A DNA stretch of 64,000 nt from Rhodospirillales bacterium URHD0017 (lineage in GTDB: Bacteria; Pseudomonadota; Alphaproteobacteria; Reyranellales; Reyranellaceae): assembly GCA_900110395.1 (NCBI GenBank), contig FODP01000014.1:124001-188000 (forward strand). Direction: 5' to 3'. Within the stretch, counting starts at the first letter, position 1; the number at the start of each line of letters is the position of its first letter. The position numbers and the translations under genes are program-made. Shown one piece after another: positions 16,467 through 24,376 of this stretch. The notes under the pieces were generated by a model. The model had not been told where the DNA came from, did no database searches, and worked only from the letters and a program-made list of their open reading frames with translations.

Positions 16467-17873
16467 TCAGATCGAGTAGTACATCTTGTACTCGACCGGC
16501 GCCGGCTGGTGCTCCCAGTTGTAGACCTCTTCCCACTTGAGCTCCATGTAGGCGTCGATCTGGTCGTCGGTGAACACGCCGCCCTTGGTCAGGAAGGTGC
16601 GGTCGGCGTCGAGGCAGTTCAGCGCCTCGCGCAGCGAGCCCGCCACGGTCGGAACCTTGGTCAGCTCCTCCGGCGGCAGGTCGTACAGGTTCTTGTCCAT
16701 CGGGTCGCCCGGGTGGATCTTGTTCTGGATGCCGTCGATGCCGGCCATCAGCATCGCCGCGAAGGCGAGGTACGGATTGGCCGACGGATCGGGGAAGCGG
16801 ACCTCGACGCGCTTGCCCTTCGGCGAGGCCGAGTAGGGGATGCGGCACGAGGCCGACCGGTTGCGCGAGGAGTAGGCCAGCAGCACCGGCGCCTCGAAGC
16901 CCGGGATGACGCGCTTGTAGGAGTTGGTGCTGGCGTTGCAGAAGGCGTTGAGTGCCTTGGCGTGCTTGATGATGCCGCCGATGTAGTACAGCGCCGTCTC
17001 CGACAGGTCGGCGTAGCCCGAGCCGGCGAACAGCGGCTTGTTGTCTTTCCAGATCGACTGATGGGTGTGCATGCCCGAGCCGTTGTCGCCATAGAGCGGC
17101 TTCGGCATGAAGGTCACCGACTTGCCGTAGCTGTGGGCGACGTTGTGCAGGGTGTACTTGTACTTCTGCACGTTGTCGGCGGTCTTCACCAGGGTGTCGA
17201 AGCGGAAGCCGAGCTCGTTCTGCGCCGGCGCCACCTCGTGGTGATGGATCTCCATGATCAGCCCCATGTCGGTGCAGACCGACATCATCTCGGCGCGCAG
17301 GTCGTTCATCGAATCGACCGGCTGGACCGGGAAGTAGCCGCCCTTGACGCCGGGGCGGTGGCCCATGTTGCCGCCTTCGTATTCGGCGCCGGTGTTCCAC
17401 GGCGATTCGCTGGAGGTCACCTTGTAGAAGCTGCCACCCATCGAGACGTCGAAGCGCACGTCGTCGAACACGAAGAACTCGAGCTCGGGGCCGAACACCG
17501 CGGTGTCGCCCATGCCGGCCGACTTGAGGAAGGCCTCGGCGCGCTTGGCGGTCGAGCGCGGGCAACGCGCATAGAGCTGGCCAGTCGAGGGTTCGACGAC
17601 GTCGCAGCTCACGATCAGCGTGGTCTGCGCCGCGAAGGGATCGAGCACGGCGGTCGACGTGTCGGGCATCAGGATCATGTCGGACTCGTTGATCGCCTTC
17701 CAGCCGGCGATCGAGGAGCCGTCGAACATCACGCCGTCGACGAAGGAGCTCTCATCGGTGGCCGCGGCCATGCGCGCGGTATGCTGCCACTTGCCGCGCG
17801 GATCGGTGAAACGGAAGTCGATGAACTTGACGTCCTTTTCCTTGATCAGCGCGAGAACCTGTTTGGCGTCCAT
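16467..17873 (-). CDS. glnA: Glutamine synthetase type I
   Basis: A 468-residue enzyme that makes glutamine from glutamate, ammonia and ATP; type I enzymes assemble as dodecamers. FDGSSIAGWKAINESDM, FGPELEFFVFD, HHHEVAPAQNELGFRF and GSGMHTHQSIWK are the ordered substrate- and metal-binding motifs. NRSASCRIPY and the KRVEVRFPDPSANPY stretch supply the glutamate-binding loop. The adenylylation target Tyr397 is present in KNLYDLPPEE, so activity should be controlled by GlnE under PII. It lies 55 nt after glnB and is presumably in one operon driven by the sigma-54 promoter upstream of glnB. A strong terminator follows. Confidence 0.98.
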   Translation of the reverse strand: MDAKQVLALIKEKDVKFIDFRFTDPRGKWQHTARMAAATDESSFVDGVMFDGSSIAGWKAINESDMILMPDTSTAVLDPFAAQTTLIVSCDVVEPSTGQLYARCPRSTAKRAEAFLKSAGMGDTAVFGPELEFFVFDDVRFDVSMGGSFYKVTSSESPWNTGAEYEGGNMGHRPGVKGGYFPVQPVDSMNDLRAEMMSVCTDMGLIMEIHHHEVAPAQNELGFRFDTLVKTADNVQKYKYTLHNVAHSYGKSVTFMPKPLYGDNGSGMHTHQSIWKDNKPLFAGSGYADLSETALYYIGGIIKHAKALNAFCNASTNSYKRVIPGFEAPVLLAYSSRNRSASCRIPYSASPKGKRVEVRFPDPSANPYLAFAAMLMAGIDGIQNKIHPGDPMDKNLYDLPPEELTKVPTVAGSLREALNCLDADRTFLTKGGVFTDDQIDAYMELKWEEVYNWEHQPAPVEYKMYYSI

Positions 17874-17928
17874 TTGTAGTACGTCCCTTTCCAGTGGTTA
17901 CGTTGCCTCTGCCCCCAGAGGCTAGGTC

Positions 17929-18267
17929 TCATACGGCGGCGTCGCCGCGCTCGCCAGTACGAATTCGAATTGCGTCGTCGATGCTGGAGACGAAGATCTT
18001 GCCGTCGCCGATGCGGCCGGTATGGGCCGAGCTGCGGATCGCCTCGACCGCCTTTTCCACCATCTCGTCCTCGATGATGAGTTCGAGCTTCACCTTGGGG
18101 AGAAAGTCGACGACGTATTCGGCGCCCCGGTAGAGCTCGGTATGGCCCTTCTGGCGGCCGAAACCCTTGGCCTCGAGCACGGTAATGCCCTTGAGGCCGA
18201 TCTGGTTGAGGGCGTCCTTCACCTCATCGAGCTTGAAGGGCTTGATGATCGCTTCGATCTTCTTCAT
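17929..18267 (-). CDS. glnB: Nitrogen regulatory protein P-II
   Basis: A 112-residue PII signal protein, exactly the family length, from ATG 18267 (MKKIEAIIKPFKLDEVK). The T-loop is intact, with the uridylylation site Tyr51 in TELYRGAEYVVDFLPK. The C-terminal GDGKIFVSSIDDAIRIRTGE is the second PII signature and binds ATP and 2-oxoglutarate. It reports nitrogen and carbon status to GlnE, NtrB and other targets. It sits directly upstream of glnA. The -24/-12 element at 18335-18352 marks NtrC-dependent expression. Confidence 0.98.
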   Translation of the reverse strand: MKKIEAIIKPFKLDEVKDALNQIGLKGITVLEAKGFGRQKGHTELYRGAEYVVDFLPKVKLELIIEDEMVEKAVEAIRSSAHTGRIGDGKIFVSSIDDAIRIRTGERGDAAV

Positions 18268-18334
18268 TTGGCTTGGGCCACCCCGCACGCACACGCCGGT
18301 CCCGCCGGTCGCGGCAGTCCGTTTGAGCCCAAGG

Positions 18335-18352
18335 AAGCAGAGTTCATGCCAG
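18335..18352 (-). promoter_or_regulatory. Sigma-54 promoter of glnBA
   Basis: On the minus strand CTGGCATGAACTCTGCTT carries the invariant GG and GC exactly 10 nt apart, matching the RpoN consensus TGGCAC-N5-TTGC. It lies about 70 nt before the glnB start. A clear NtrC binding site was not identified upstream. Confidence 0.8.
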
Positions 18353-18467
18353 ACTTATCAACAACGGCTAGCCGTGAATTCGACCCCTGAAGTGACCGTT
18401 CGGCGGGCTGATTGGCGTATTTCAGGGCAGAAAACTGCACAAGAAAAAGTCACAGACGAGCACGCTT

Positions 18468-19634
18468 ATGAAACCCGTGAATTCATTGATGGCCGGCCTT
18501 GGAACAACGGTCTTCGAGGTGATGTCGGCCCTGGCGCGCGAGCATCAGTCGGTGAACCTCGGCCAGGGCTTCCCCGACGACAAGGGACCGGAAGAGGTGA
18601 GGGTGGCGGCCGCCGACTACCTGATGAAGGGCCACAACCAGTACCCGCCGATGATGGGCATCCCGGAACTGCGCCAGGCCGTCGCCGAGCACGCCAAGCG
18701 TTTCCAGGGTCTCGACGTCGACTGGCAGAGCGAGGTGCTGGTGACCTCGGGCGCGACGGAGGCACTAGGCGACTGCCTGTTTGGCCTGATCGAGCCGGGC
18801 GACGAGGTCGTGCTGATCGAGCCGCTCTACGACTCCTACCTGCCGATCGTGCGCCGGGCAGGGGGCATTCCGAAGCTGGTGCGGCTCGAGCCGCCGACGT
18901 GGCGGCTGCCGCGCGAGGAGCTGGCGGCGGCGTTCAGCGACCGCACCAAGCTCATCCTGTTCAACACGCCGATGAATCCCTGCTCGAAAGTGTTCGATCG
19001 CGACGAACTCGACTTCATCGCGGGACTCTGCCTCAAGCACGACGTCTACGCCGTGTGCGACGAAGTCTACGAGCACATCATCTTCGACGATCACCGGCAT
19101 CTGTCGATCATGACGCTGCCCGGCATGCGCGAGCGCACCGTGCGCATCGGCTCGGCCGGCAAGAGTTTCAGCCTGACGGGCTGGAAGGTGGGCTACGTGA
19201 CGGCAGCGCGTGAACTGATGAAGGTCATCGCCAAGACCCACCAGTTCATGACTTTCACCACGCCGCCCAACCTGCAGTGGGGAGCGGCGATCGGCCTGCG
19301 CCTGGGCGACGGATACTTCTCCGGCCTAGCGGCCGACATGCAGCGCAAGCGTGATCGCTTGGCACACGCCTTGTCCGACATCGGCTTCGACGTGCTGCCG
19401 GCGCACGGCACTTACTTCGTCACCACCGACTTCCGGCCGCTGGGCTTCAACGGCACGGACGAGGACTTCTGCCGCCACATTACAGTAGAGGCCGGAGTGA
19501 CCGCCGTTCCGGTCAGCGCCTTTTATGACGCCCCCGAACGAGCGCCACGTCACTTTGCACGCTTCTGTTTCTGTAAGCATGATGAGACGCTCGACCGCGC
19601 CATCGACCGACTTCAGCGGCACTTCCGGAAGTGA
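18468..19634 (+). CDS. PLP-dependent aminotransferase class I/II
   Basis: A 388-residue fold-type I aminotransferase from ATG 18468. Visible landmarks are LGQGFPDDKGPEEV at the N-terminus, VTSGATEALGDCLFG for phosphate binding, the Asp and Tyr of AVCDEVYEHIIFD, and the Schiff-base Lys232 in SAGKSFSLTGWKVGY. The C-terminal RFCFCK stretch holds the substrate-carboxylate Arg. The profile fits methionine/kynurenine/aromatic aminotransferases of the YbdL group, which also covers genes named aatA. It is divergent from glnB across about 200 nt; an aminotransferase beside glnBA also occurs in Azospirillum, so a link to nitrogen metabolism is plausible. Confidence 0.92.
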   Translation: MKPVNSLMAGLGTTVFEVMSALAREHQSVNLGQGFPDDKGPEEVRVAAADYLMKGHNQYPPMMGIPELRQAVAEHAKRFQGLDVDWQSEVLVTSGATEALGDCLFGLIEPGDEVVLIEPLYDSYLPIVRRAGGIPKLVRLEPPTWRLPREELAAAFSDRTKLILFNTPMNPCSKVFDRDELDFIAGLCLKHDVYAVCDEVYEHIIFDDHRHLSIMTLPGMRERTVRIGSAGKSFSLTGWKVGYVTAARELMKVIAKTHQFMTFTTPPNLQWGAAIGLRLGDGYFSGLAADMQRKRDRLAHALSDIGFDVLPAHGTYFVTTDFRPLGFNGTDEDFCRHITVEAGVTAVPVSAFYDAPERAPRHFARFCFCKHDETLDRAIDRLQRHFRK

Positions 19635-19686
19635 TCGCAAATGTCTACGTAGTTTTCCTGATATTGCAGTTAATGCCGTGATCGTT

Positions 19687-19754
19687 ACAATTTGCACCCC
19701 AGACCACCCCCAACTGCACGTGTACTTACTGCATTTCGATTGCTAATATATTAG
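19687..19754. promoter_or_regulatory. Candidate regulatory region upstream of the tetR array
   Basis: The AT-rich gap before the first tetR contains ACAATTTGCA (19687-19696), which recurs exactly at 21768-21777 before the fourth tetR, and a perfect 12-bp palindrome CTAATATATTAG (19743-19754). Several TTGCA/TTGCAG words recur in both gaps. Function as operator is inference. Confidence 0.4.
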
Positions 19755-19786
19755 TTGCAACCGGATCCGTCTCGACGCGAAAAACC

Positions 19787-20452
19787 GTGTCGCAGCGCCC
19801 GACGGCACATGACCTGACGAGCACCGTGTCCATAACCACTGCCTCAAGACCTGCCCGCATCGATGGTCGCCGCTTGCGCAGCGAGCGGACCAAGCAGCTG
19901 ATCATCGAGGCCTACCTCGCGCTGCTGCGCGAGAACCCGATGACACCGATGCCGACGGCCGCGCGCATCGCCGAGCGCGCCGGCTATTCGGTGCGCTCGA
20001 TCTTCGAGCGCTTTCCCGACCTCAACAAGCTCAGGGCCGCGGCGGCGGACTACCAACTCGCGCAGGCGGCCGCACTGGCGCCGCCACGCAACATCGACGG
20101 CGACCGCAAGACCAGGATCAAGTCCCAGGTCGAGACCCGCGCCGGCACGTGCGAGCGCGGCGTGGCGTTGTGGCGTGTCTTGATCTTCAGCATCGACCAG
20201 GACGAAGACCTGAAGCCGCGGGTGAAGACCGCCCGCGAGCGCACCATCGAGCGCATGGAGATCATGTATCGGCCCGAGCTCTCGACACTGTCGGAGCGGG
20301 ACCGCAAGCACCTGCTGATCGCCCTCGAGGCCATCACCGACATCGAGAGCTGGGCGCGCATGCGCGAGCTCTACGGCCTGTCGTTCGAGGAAGCGTGCGG
20401 CGTATGGGTTCGCGCGATCGATCGCATGTTGCCGCAGACGCCGTCGACCTGA
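19787..20452 (+). CDS. TetR-family regulator, first of four tandem paralogs
   Basis: A 221-residue regulator. The GTG start at 19787 is tentative, with another GTG at 19826 and no clear SD at either. The helix-turn-helix is TAARIAERAGYSVRSIFERFPDL, preceded by the array hallmark IDGRRLRSERTKQLIIEAY. The C-terminal part ends AITDIESWARMRELYGLSFE, again shared by all four. DNA at 19875-19914 is identical over 40 nt to 21127-21166 in the third copy, indicating recent duplication or gene conversion. No obvious target operon lies beside the array, so function and ligand are unknown. Confidence 0.85.
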   Translation: MSQRPTAHDLTSTVSITTASRPARIDGRRLRSERTKQLIIEAYLALLRENPMTPMPTAARIAERAGYSVRSIFERFPDLNKLRAAAADYQLAQAAALAPPRNIDGDRKTRIKSQVETRAGTCERGVALWRVLIFSIDQDEDLKPRVKTARERTIERMEIMYRPELSTLSERDRKHLLIALEAITDIESWARMRELYGLSFEEACGVWVRAIDRMLPQTPST

Positions 20453-20460
20453 GGACAACG

Positions 20461-21075
20461 ATGGCCCTGCCTTCGGCTTCCCTGGACGGCCGGCGCTTGC
20501 GCAGCGAGCGGACCAAGCAGTCGATCATGGACGCCTATATCGAGCTGCTGCGCCAGAGGCCCGAGATTCCCACGGCCGCCCAGATCGCTGCTCGCGCCGG
20601 GATCTCCACGCGATCGATCTTCGAACGCTTCGTCGACCTGAAGGGGCTCAGCCTCGCGACGCTGGACTATGCTTTTACCCTGGGCGAGGCCCAGGCCATC
20701 GTGCGCGACGTCGATGGCGACCGGCCGACCCGCGTTCGCTCGCACGTCGAGACCCGCGCCCTGACCTGCGAGCGCTGGCTGCCAGTCTGGCGCGTCGTTG
20801 TCGCCAACCAGGGCAGGCTCGACGAGCTGCGCGACCGTATCCGCTTCATTCGGCAGGCGATCGTCAAACGCATGGAGCTGATGTATCGGCCGGAGCTCGC
20901 GGTGCTTCCGGCCGAAGAGCGACGCGACCTGCTGATCGCCCTCGAATCGCTGATCGACTTCGAGAGTTGGGGACGCATGCGGGATGTCCACGGCCTGTCG
21001 TTCGATGAAGCGTGTTCAGTCTGGATGCGCATGATCGATCGCATGCTGCCGCCAACGCCGCCAGCCCGCCCATGA
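20461..21075 (+). CDS. TetR-family regulator, second tandem paralog
   Basis: A 204-residue regulator from ATG 20461, 8 nt after the previous stop with GAGG upstream; the open frame extends further 5' only as shadow. The helix-turn-helix is TAAQIAARAGISTRSIFERFVDL, and LDGRRLRSERTKQSIMDAY opens the domain. This copy is the most divergent in the recognition region (GISTRS in place of GYSVRS), so it may bind a different site. The ligand domain keeps VETRALTCERWLPVWR and LIDFESWGRMRDVHGLS. It overlaps the third copy by 4 nt, implying co-translation. Confidence 0.88.
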   Translation: MALPSASLDGRRLRSERTKQSIMDAYIELLRQRPEIPTAAQIAARAGISTRSIFERFVDLKGLSLATLDYAFTLGEAQAIVRDVDGDRPTRVRSHVETRALTCERWLPVWRVVVANQGRLDELRDRIRFIRQAIVKRMELMYRPELAVLPAEERRDLLIALESLIDFESWGRMRDVHGLSFDEACSVWMRMIDRMLPPTPPARP

Positions 21076-21701
21076 GCGGGTCCGACACGCCACCGAGCCG
21101 GCCCCCGCGCGTCGATGGCCGCCGCCTGCGCAGCGAGCGGACCAAGCAGCTGATCATCGAGGCCTATCTCGCGCTCGCCCAGGAGAACTCGCCGCAGGTG
21201 CCGACGGCGGCCGAGATCGCCCATCGCGCCGGCTACTCCGTGCGCTCGGTGTTCGAGCGCTTCCCCGACATCCGTACCTTGCAGGTCGCGGCGACCGACT
21301 ATGCCCTGGTCCAGGTCGCCGCCCTCGCGCCGGCGCGCGACAGCCACGGCGATCGCGCGACGCGCATCAGGACCCAGGTCGAGACGCGCGGTCAGAGCTG
21401 CGAGCGCTGGCTGCCGCTGTGGCGCTCGCTGGTCGCCAACCAGGGCGATTCGCCCGAACTCAAGCAGCGTATCGTTCTGTCGCGCGAGCGCGTCGTGGCC
21501 CGGCTCGAGTTCATGTATGCGCCGGAATTGGCGACGCTGTCGGACGTCGAGCGTCGCCATCTGTTGATCGTGCTGGAATCGCTGACCGACGTCGAAAGCT
21601 GGGCGCGGATGCGCGAATTCTTCGGCCTGTCCTTCGAGGAGGCCTGTCTTGCCTGGCGCCAGGCGATCGACCGGCTGCTGCCGCCGGCTCCGACCACCTA
21701 A
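21072..21701 (+). CDS. TetR-family regulator, third tandem paralog
   Basis: A 209-residue regulator whose ATG overlaps the preceding TGA (ATGA). VDGRRLRSERTKQLIIEAY and TAAEIAHRAGYSVRSVFERFPDI form the DNA-binding domain, with the same recognition core GYSVRS as copies one and four. The ligand domain repeats VETRGQSCERWLPLWRSL and LTDVESWARMREFFGLSFE. It is followed at once by the perfect palindrome at 21704-21719 and a 178-nt AT-richer gap before the fourth copy. Confidence 0.88.
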   Translation: MSGSDTPPSRPPRVDGRRLRSERTKQLIIEAYLALAQENSPQVPTAAEIAHRAGYSVRSVFERFPDIRTLQVAATDYALVQVAALAPARDSHGDRATRIRTQVETRGQSCERWLPLWRSLVANQGDSPELKQRIVLSRERVVARLEFMYAPELATLSDVERRHLLIVLESLTDVESWARMREFFGLSFEEACLAWRQAIDRLLPPAPTT

Positions 21702-21703
21702 TG

Positions 21704-21719
21704 GTTACTGATCAGTAAC
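21704..21719. promoter_or_regulatory. Perfect 16-bp palindrome, candidate TetR operator
   Basis: GTTACTGATCAGTAAC begins 2 nt after the stop of the third regulator and is its own reverse complement. Length and symmetry are those of TetR-family operators. The gap downstream repeats ATTTGCAGC twice (from 21750 and 21771), followed by the fourth regulator. Confidence 0.6.
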
Positions 21720-21879
21720 TTCTAGCACTTTGTTGCAGTACCAGCTAAAATTTGCAGCGCCACTTTCACAATTTGCAGCAACTGGGGTTTCATTGCCGAA
21801 CTGTCCGACCCCGGACTGCAGCTTGCAGATGCTTACCCATGGCCCAGTAGGCCGCCGACCTGACCTGACTTGAAAATCC

Positions 21880-22503
21880 TTGTCCTCCGCCACCGATTCT
21901 AAACCTTCTCCTCGCATCGACGGTCGCCGTCTGCGCAGCGCGCGGACAAAGCAGTTGATCATCGAGGCCTACCTGACTCTGCTGCGCGAGAGCCCGCAAA
22001 TCCCGACGGCTGCGACCATTGCCGAGCGGGCGGGGTATTCGGTGCGTTCGGTGTTCGAGCGCTTTCCCGACCTGCATGCGTTGCGCGTGGCGGCTACCGA
22101 TTACGCCTTCACGCAGGGCACCGCGCAGGCAGTGGCGCGCGATTTTTCCGGCGATCGCCTGACGCGCCTGAAATCCCATGTCGAGACGCGCAGCTGGATC
22201 TGCGAGCAGTGGCTGCCGCTGTGGCGCGCGCTGAACGCCAACCAGGGCGATTCGAGCGAGCTCAAGTCGAGGATCAACCTGATACGCCAGGCGATCCTGA
22301 AGCGCATCGAGCTGATGTACGAGGCCGAGCTTGCGACCCTGGGGGCGACCGAGCGGCTGCAGACCCTGATCGCCATCGAGAGCCTGATCGACTTCGAGAG
22401 CTGGGCGCGCATGCGGGAGTTCAGCGGGATGTCCATCGAGGAGGCGCGCGAGGTATGGGTGAAGTCGATCGACCGGCTTCTGCCGCCGACGCCTGTTTCT
22501 TGA
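21880..22503 (+). CDS. TetR-family regulator, fourth tandem paralog
   Basis: A 207-residue regulator. The TTG at 21880 is the best available start because no ATG or GTG precedes IDGRRLRSARTKQLIIEAY; the SD is weak. The helix-turn-helix is TAATIAERAGYSVRSVFERFPDL. The C-terminal half keeps VETRSWICEQWLPLWRAL and LIDFESWARMREFSGMSIE. Unlike the first three it is separated by a gap holding a palindrome and the ACAATTTGCA word, so it probably has its own promoter. tRNA-His follows 53 nt downstream. Confidence 0.83.
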   Translation: MSSATDSKPSPRIDGRRLRSARTKQLIIEAYLTLLRESPQIPTAATIAERAGYSVRSVFERFPDLHALRVAATDYAFTQGTAQAVARDFSGDRLTRLKSHVETRSWICEQWLPLWRALNANQGDSSELKSRINLIRQAILKRIELMYEAELATLGATERLQTLIAIESLIDFESWARMREFSGMSIEEAREVWVKSIDRLLPPTPVS

Positions 22504-22556
22504 CGCTGTGGGCCGGCAAGCGTAGGAAGGCGCCGCTTCGCGGGAGCGACCACGGT

Positions 22557-22634
22557 GGCGGCCGTAGCTCAGGTGGTTAGAGCGCCAGATTGTGATTCTG
22601 GATGTCGCCGGTTCAAGTCCGGTCGGCCGCCCCA
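22557..22634 (+). tRNA. tRNA-His (anticodon GTG)
   Basis: The cloverleaf is complete: a 7-bp acceptor stem (22558-22564 with 22624-22630) plus the extra G at position -1 (22557) facing C73, D arm GCTC/GAGC, anticodon stem CCAGA/TCTGG with loop TTGTGAT, T loop TTCAAGT and an encoded CCA end. Confidence 0.97.
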
Positions 22635-22690
22635 ATCGCTCGCACTACCGTTTGCCTCGGTGCTCACGCACCTGGGCCATTGAGCCTTCG

Positions 22691-24184
22691 GTGCGTGACT
22701 TAGAACCCCGCGACGACCTCGCCCTTCTGACCTGCGCCGAGATGGCCCGAGCCGACGCCGCCGCGATCGCCGGCGGCGTGCCGGGTATCGCCCTGATGGA
22801 GGCTGCGGGCAGGGCGGTAGCCGATGCCGTCACGGCGCACCATGCGCGCCAGCCGGTCGTCGTGCTGTGCGGCCCCGGCAACAACGGTGGCGACGGCTTC
22901 GTGGCGGCCCGGCATCTTTTGGCGCGGCGCTGGCCGGTGCGGCTGGGCCTGCTCGGCGAGCGTCGTGCATTGAAAGGCGATGCAGCCTGGGCGGCTGACG
23001 GCTGGACCGGAGACGTGGCGCCGCTGTCGTCCGATCTTCTCGACGGCCGTCCCTTGGTGATCGATGCGCTGTTCGGGGCTGGTCTGACGCGGCCCATCGA
23101 GGGCATCGCGGGCCAACTCATCGACCGCATCAATCGCGAGGCACTCACGACGGTAGCCGTCGACGTGCCGAGCGGCCTGCACGGAGACAGTGGCGAGATC
23201 CTGGGCCGCGCACCGGGGGCAGCGCGCACGGTGACGTTCTTTCGCGCCAAGCCCGGCCACTATTCGCTCGAAGGACTGCGGCGCTGCGGCGCGCTCGACG
23301 TCGCCGATATCGGCATCGCGCCGGGTGTGCTGGACAAGATCGCGCCGCGCCTCTGGCTGAACGCGCCGGCGCTGTGGCAATCGCATTTGCAGCGAGCGGA
23401 CCGCGGCGACCACAAGTATGCGCACGGGCACGCCACGATCCTGGCGGGTGAGATTGCTACGGGTGCAGCGCGGCTCGCCGCGCTTGGTGCGCGCCGGGCC
23501 GGGGCAGGGCTCGTTACCCTCGCCACGCCGCCGGTGGCGCTTGCGGTCTATCAGTCGGCCGAGCCAGGCAATCTGGTCACGGTGTGCGAGGACGCCACTG
23601 CTTTCGGCCGCCTGCTCGAGGACGAACGACGCAACGCCATCCTGGTAGGACCCGGCTCCGGCATCGGCGAGCGCACCCGCACCTCAACGTTGGTCGCGCT
23701 GGCGACACGCCGCGCCGTCGTGCTCGACGCCGACGCCATCACTGTCTTCGCCTCAGCGCCCGCGGAGCTGTTTGGGGCGATCCAGGGGCCGGCTTTGCTC
23801 ACGCCCCATGAAGGCGAATTCCGCCGCCTGTTTCCCGACCTGACGGCGATCCCTGCGAAGGCCGAGCGCGCTCGACAAGCAGCGCGTCGCAGCGGGGCGA
23901 CGGTGCTGCTGAAGGGGCCAGACACGGTAATCGCCGCACCGGACGGGCGCGCGGTCATCAATGTCCACGCCTCCCCGCGTCTCGCCACCGCAGGTGCGGG
24001 TGATGTCCTCGCAGGCATCGCCATCGGCCTCATGGCGCAGGGCCTGTCGCCGTTCGCGGCTGCCGCGGCGGCGGCCTGGCTCCACGGCGACTGTGCGCTT
24101 CGGTTCGGCCGTCCGGGCCTCATCGCCGAGGACCTCGTCGGGCAAATTCCGGGCGCGCTGCAGGCCGCATCAGCGGCGAATTGA
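22691..24184 (+). CDS. nnr: Bifunctional NAD(P)H-hydrate epimerase/ADP-dependent dehydratase
   Basis: A 497-residue repair enzyme that reconverts damaged NAD(P)H hydrates. The start is taken at GTG 22691, a few codons before the conserved LLTCAEMARADAAAI; the frame upstream runs through tRNA-His and cannot be coding. Residues about 15-215 are the YjeF N-terminal epimerase domain, with VVLCGPGNNGGDGFVAARHL and VVIDALFGAGL-like motifs. The C-terminal half is the dehydratase/carbohydrate-kinase-like domain, with HKYAHGHATILAG, LVGPGSGIGE, LTPHEGEFRRLFP, LLKGPDTVI and ATAGAGDVLAGIA for ADP binding. In related genomes this gene lies next to glnB-glnA; here the aminotransferase and tetR array separate them. 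Confidence 0.93.
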   Translation: MRDLEPRDDLALLTCAEMARADAAAIAGGVPGIALMEAAGRAVADAVTAHHARQPVVVLCGPGNNGGDGFVAARHLLARRWPVRLGLLGERRALKGDAAWAADGWTGDVAPLSSDLLDGRPLVIDALFGAGLTRPIEGIAGQLIDRINREALTTVAVDVPSGLHGDSGEILGRAPGAARTVTFFRAKPGHYSLEGLRRCGALDVADIGIAPGVLDKIAPRLWLNAPALWQSHLQRADRGDHKYAHGHATILAGEIATGAARLAALGARRAGAGLVTLATPPVALAVYQSAEPGNLVTVCEDATAFGRLLEDERRNAILVGPGSGIGERTRTSTLVALATRRAVVLDADAITVFASAPAELFGAIQGPALLTPHEGEFRRLFPDLTAIPAKAERARQAARRSGATVLLKGPDTVIAAPDGRAVINVHASPRLATAGAGDVLAGIAIGLMAQGLSPFAAAAAAAWLHGDCALRFGRPGLIAEDLVGQIPGALQAASAAN

Positions 24185-24209
24185 CCGTGTGCCCGGCGCG
24201 GGCTAGGAA
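24181..24209 (+). promoter_or_regulatory. Possible promoter of tRNA-Leu
   Basis: TTGACCG (24181-24187), a 14-nt spacer and GCTAGGAA (24202-24209) fit the alphaproteobacterial housekeeping pattern TTGACGS-N10-14-GCTANAWC fairly well and lie about 60 nt before the tRNA. The stretch 24197-24216 is also an 8-bp hairpin with an AGGA loop, which could instead end nnr transcription; no T run follows. Confidence 0.35.
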
Positions 24210-24270
24210 GCCCGCGATTCGGCCCTGCGGCATGGCTCGAAGGCCCTCGCTCGTGATGGGCGGCAGTCGG

Positions 24271-24355
24271 GCGGGCGTGGTGGAATTGGTAGACACGCGA
24301 GATTTAGGTTCTCGTGCCGCAAGGCGTGGGGGTTCAAGTCCCTCCGCCCGCACCA
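24271..24355 (+). tRNA. tRNA-Leu (anticodon TAG)
   Basis: An 85-nt class II tRNA with a long variable arm (TGCCGCAAGGCGT). The acceptor stem pairs GCGGGCG (24271-24277) with CGCCCGC (24345-24351), the anticodon stem CGAGA/TCTCG holds loop TTTAGGT, and the CCA end is encoded. Confidence 0.97.
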
Positions 24356-24376
24356 GACGGAAATGGAAGTGAAGCG

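Noticed and set aside
18352..18467. NtrC binding sites upstream of glnB
   Set aside because: Only weak matches (for example around TTGTGCAGTTTTCTGCCC on the minus strand); not symmetric enough to report as sites.
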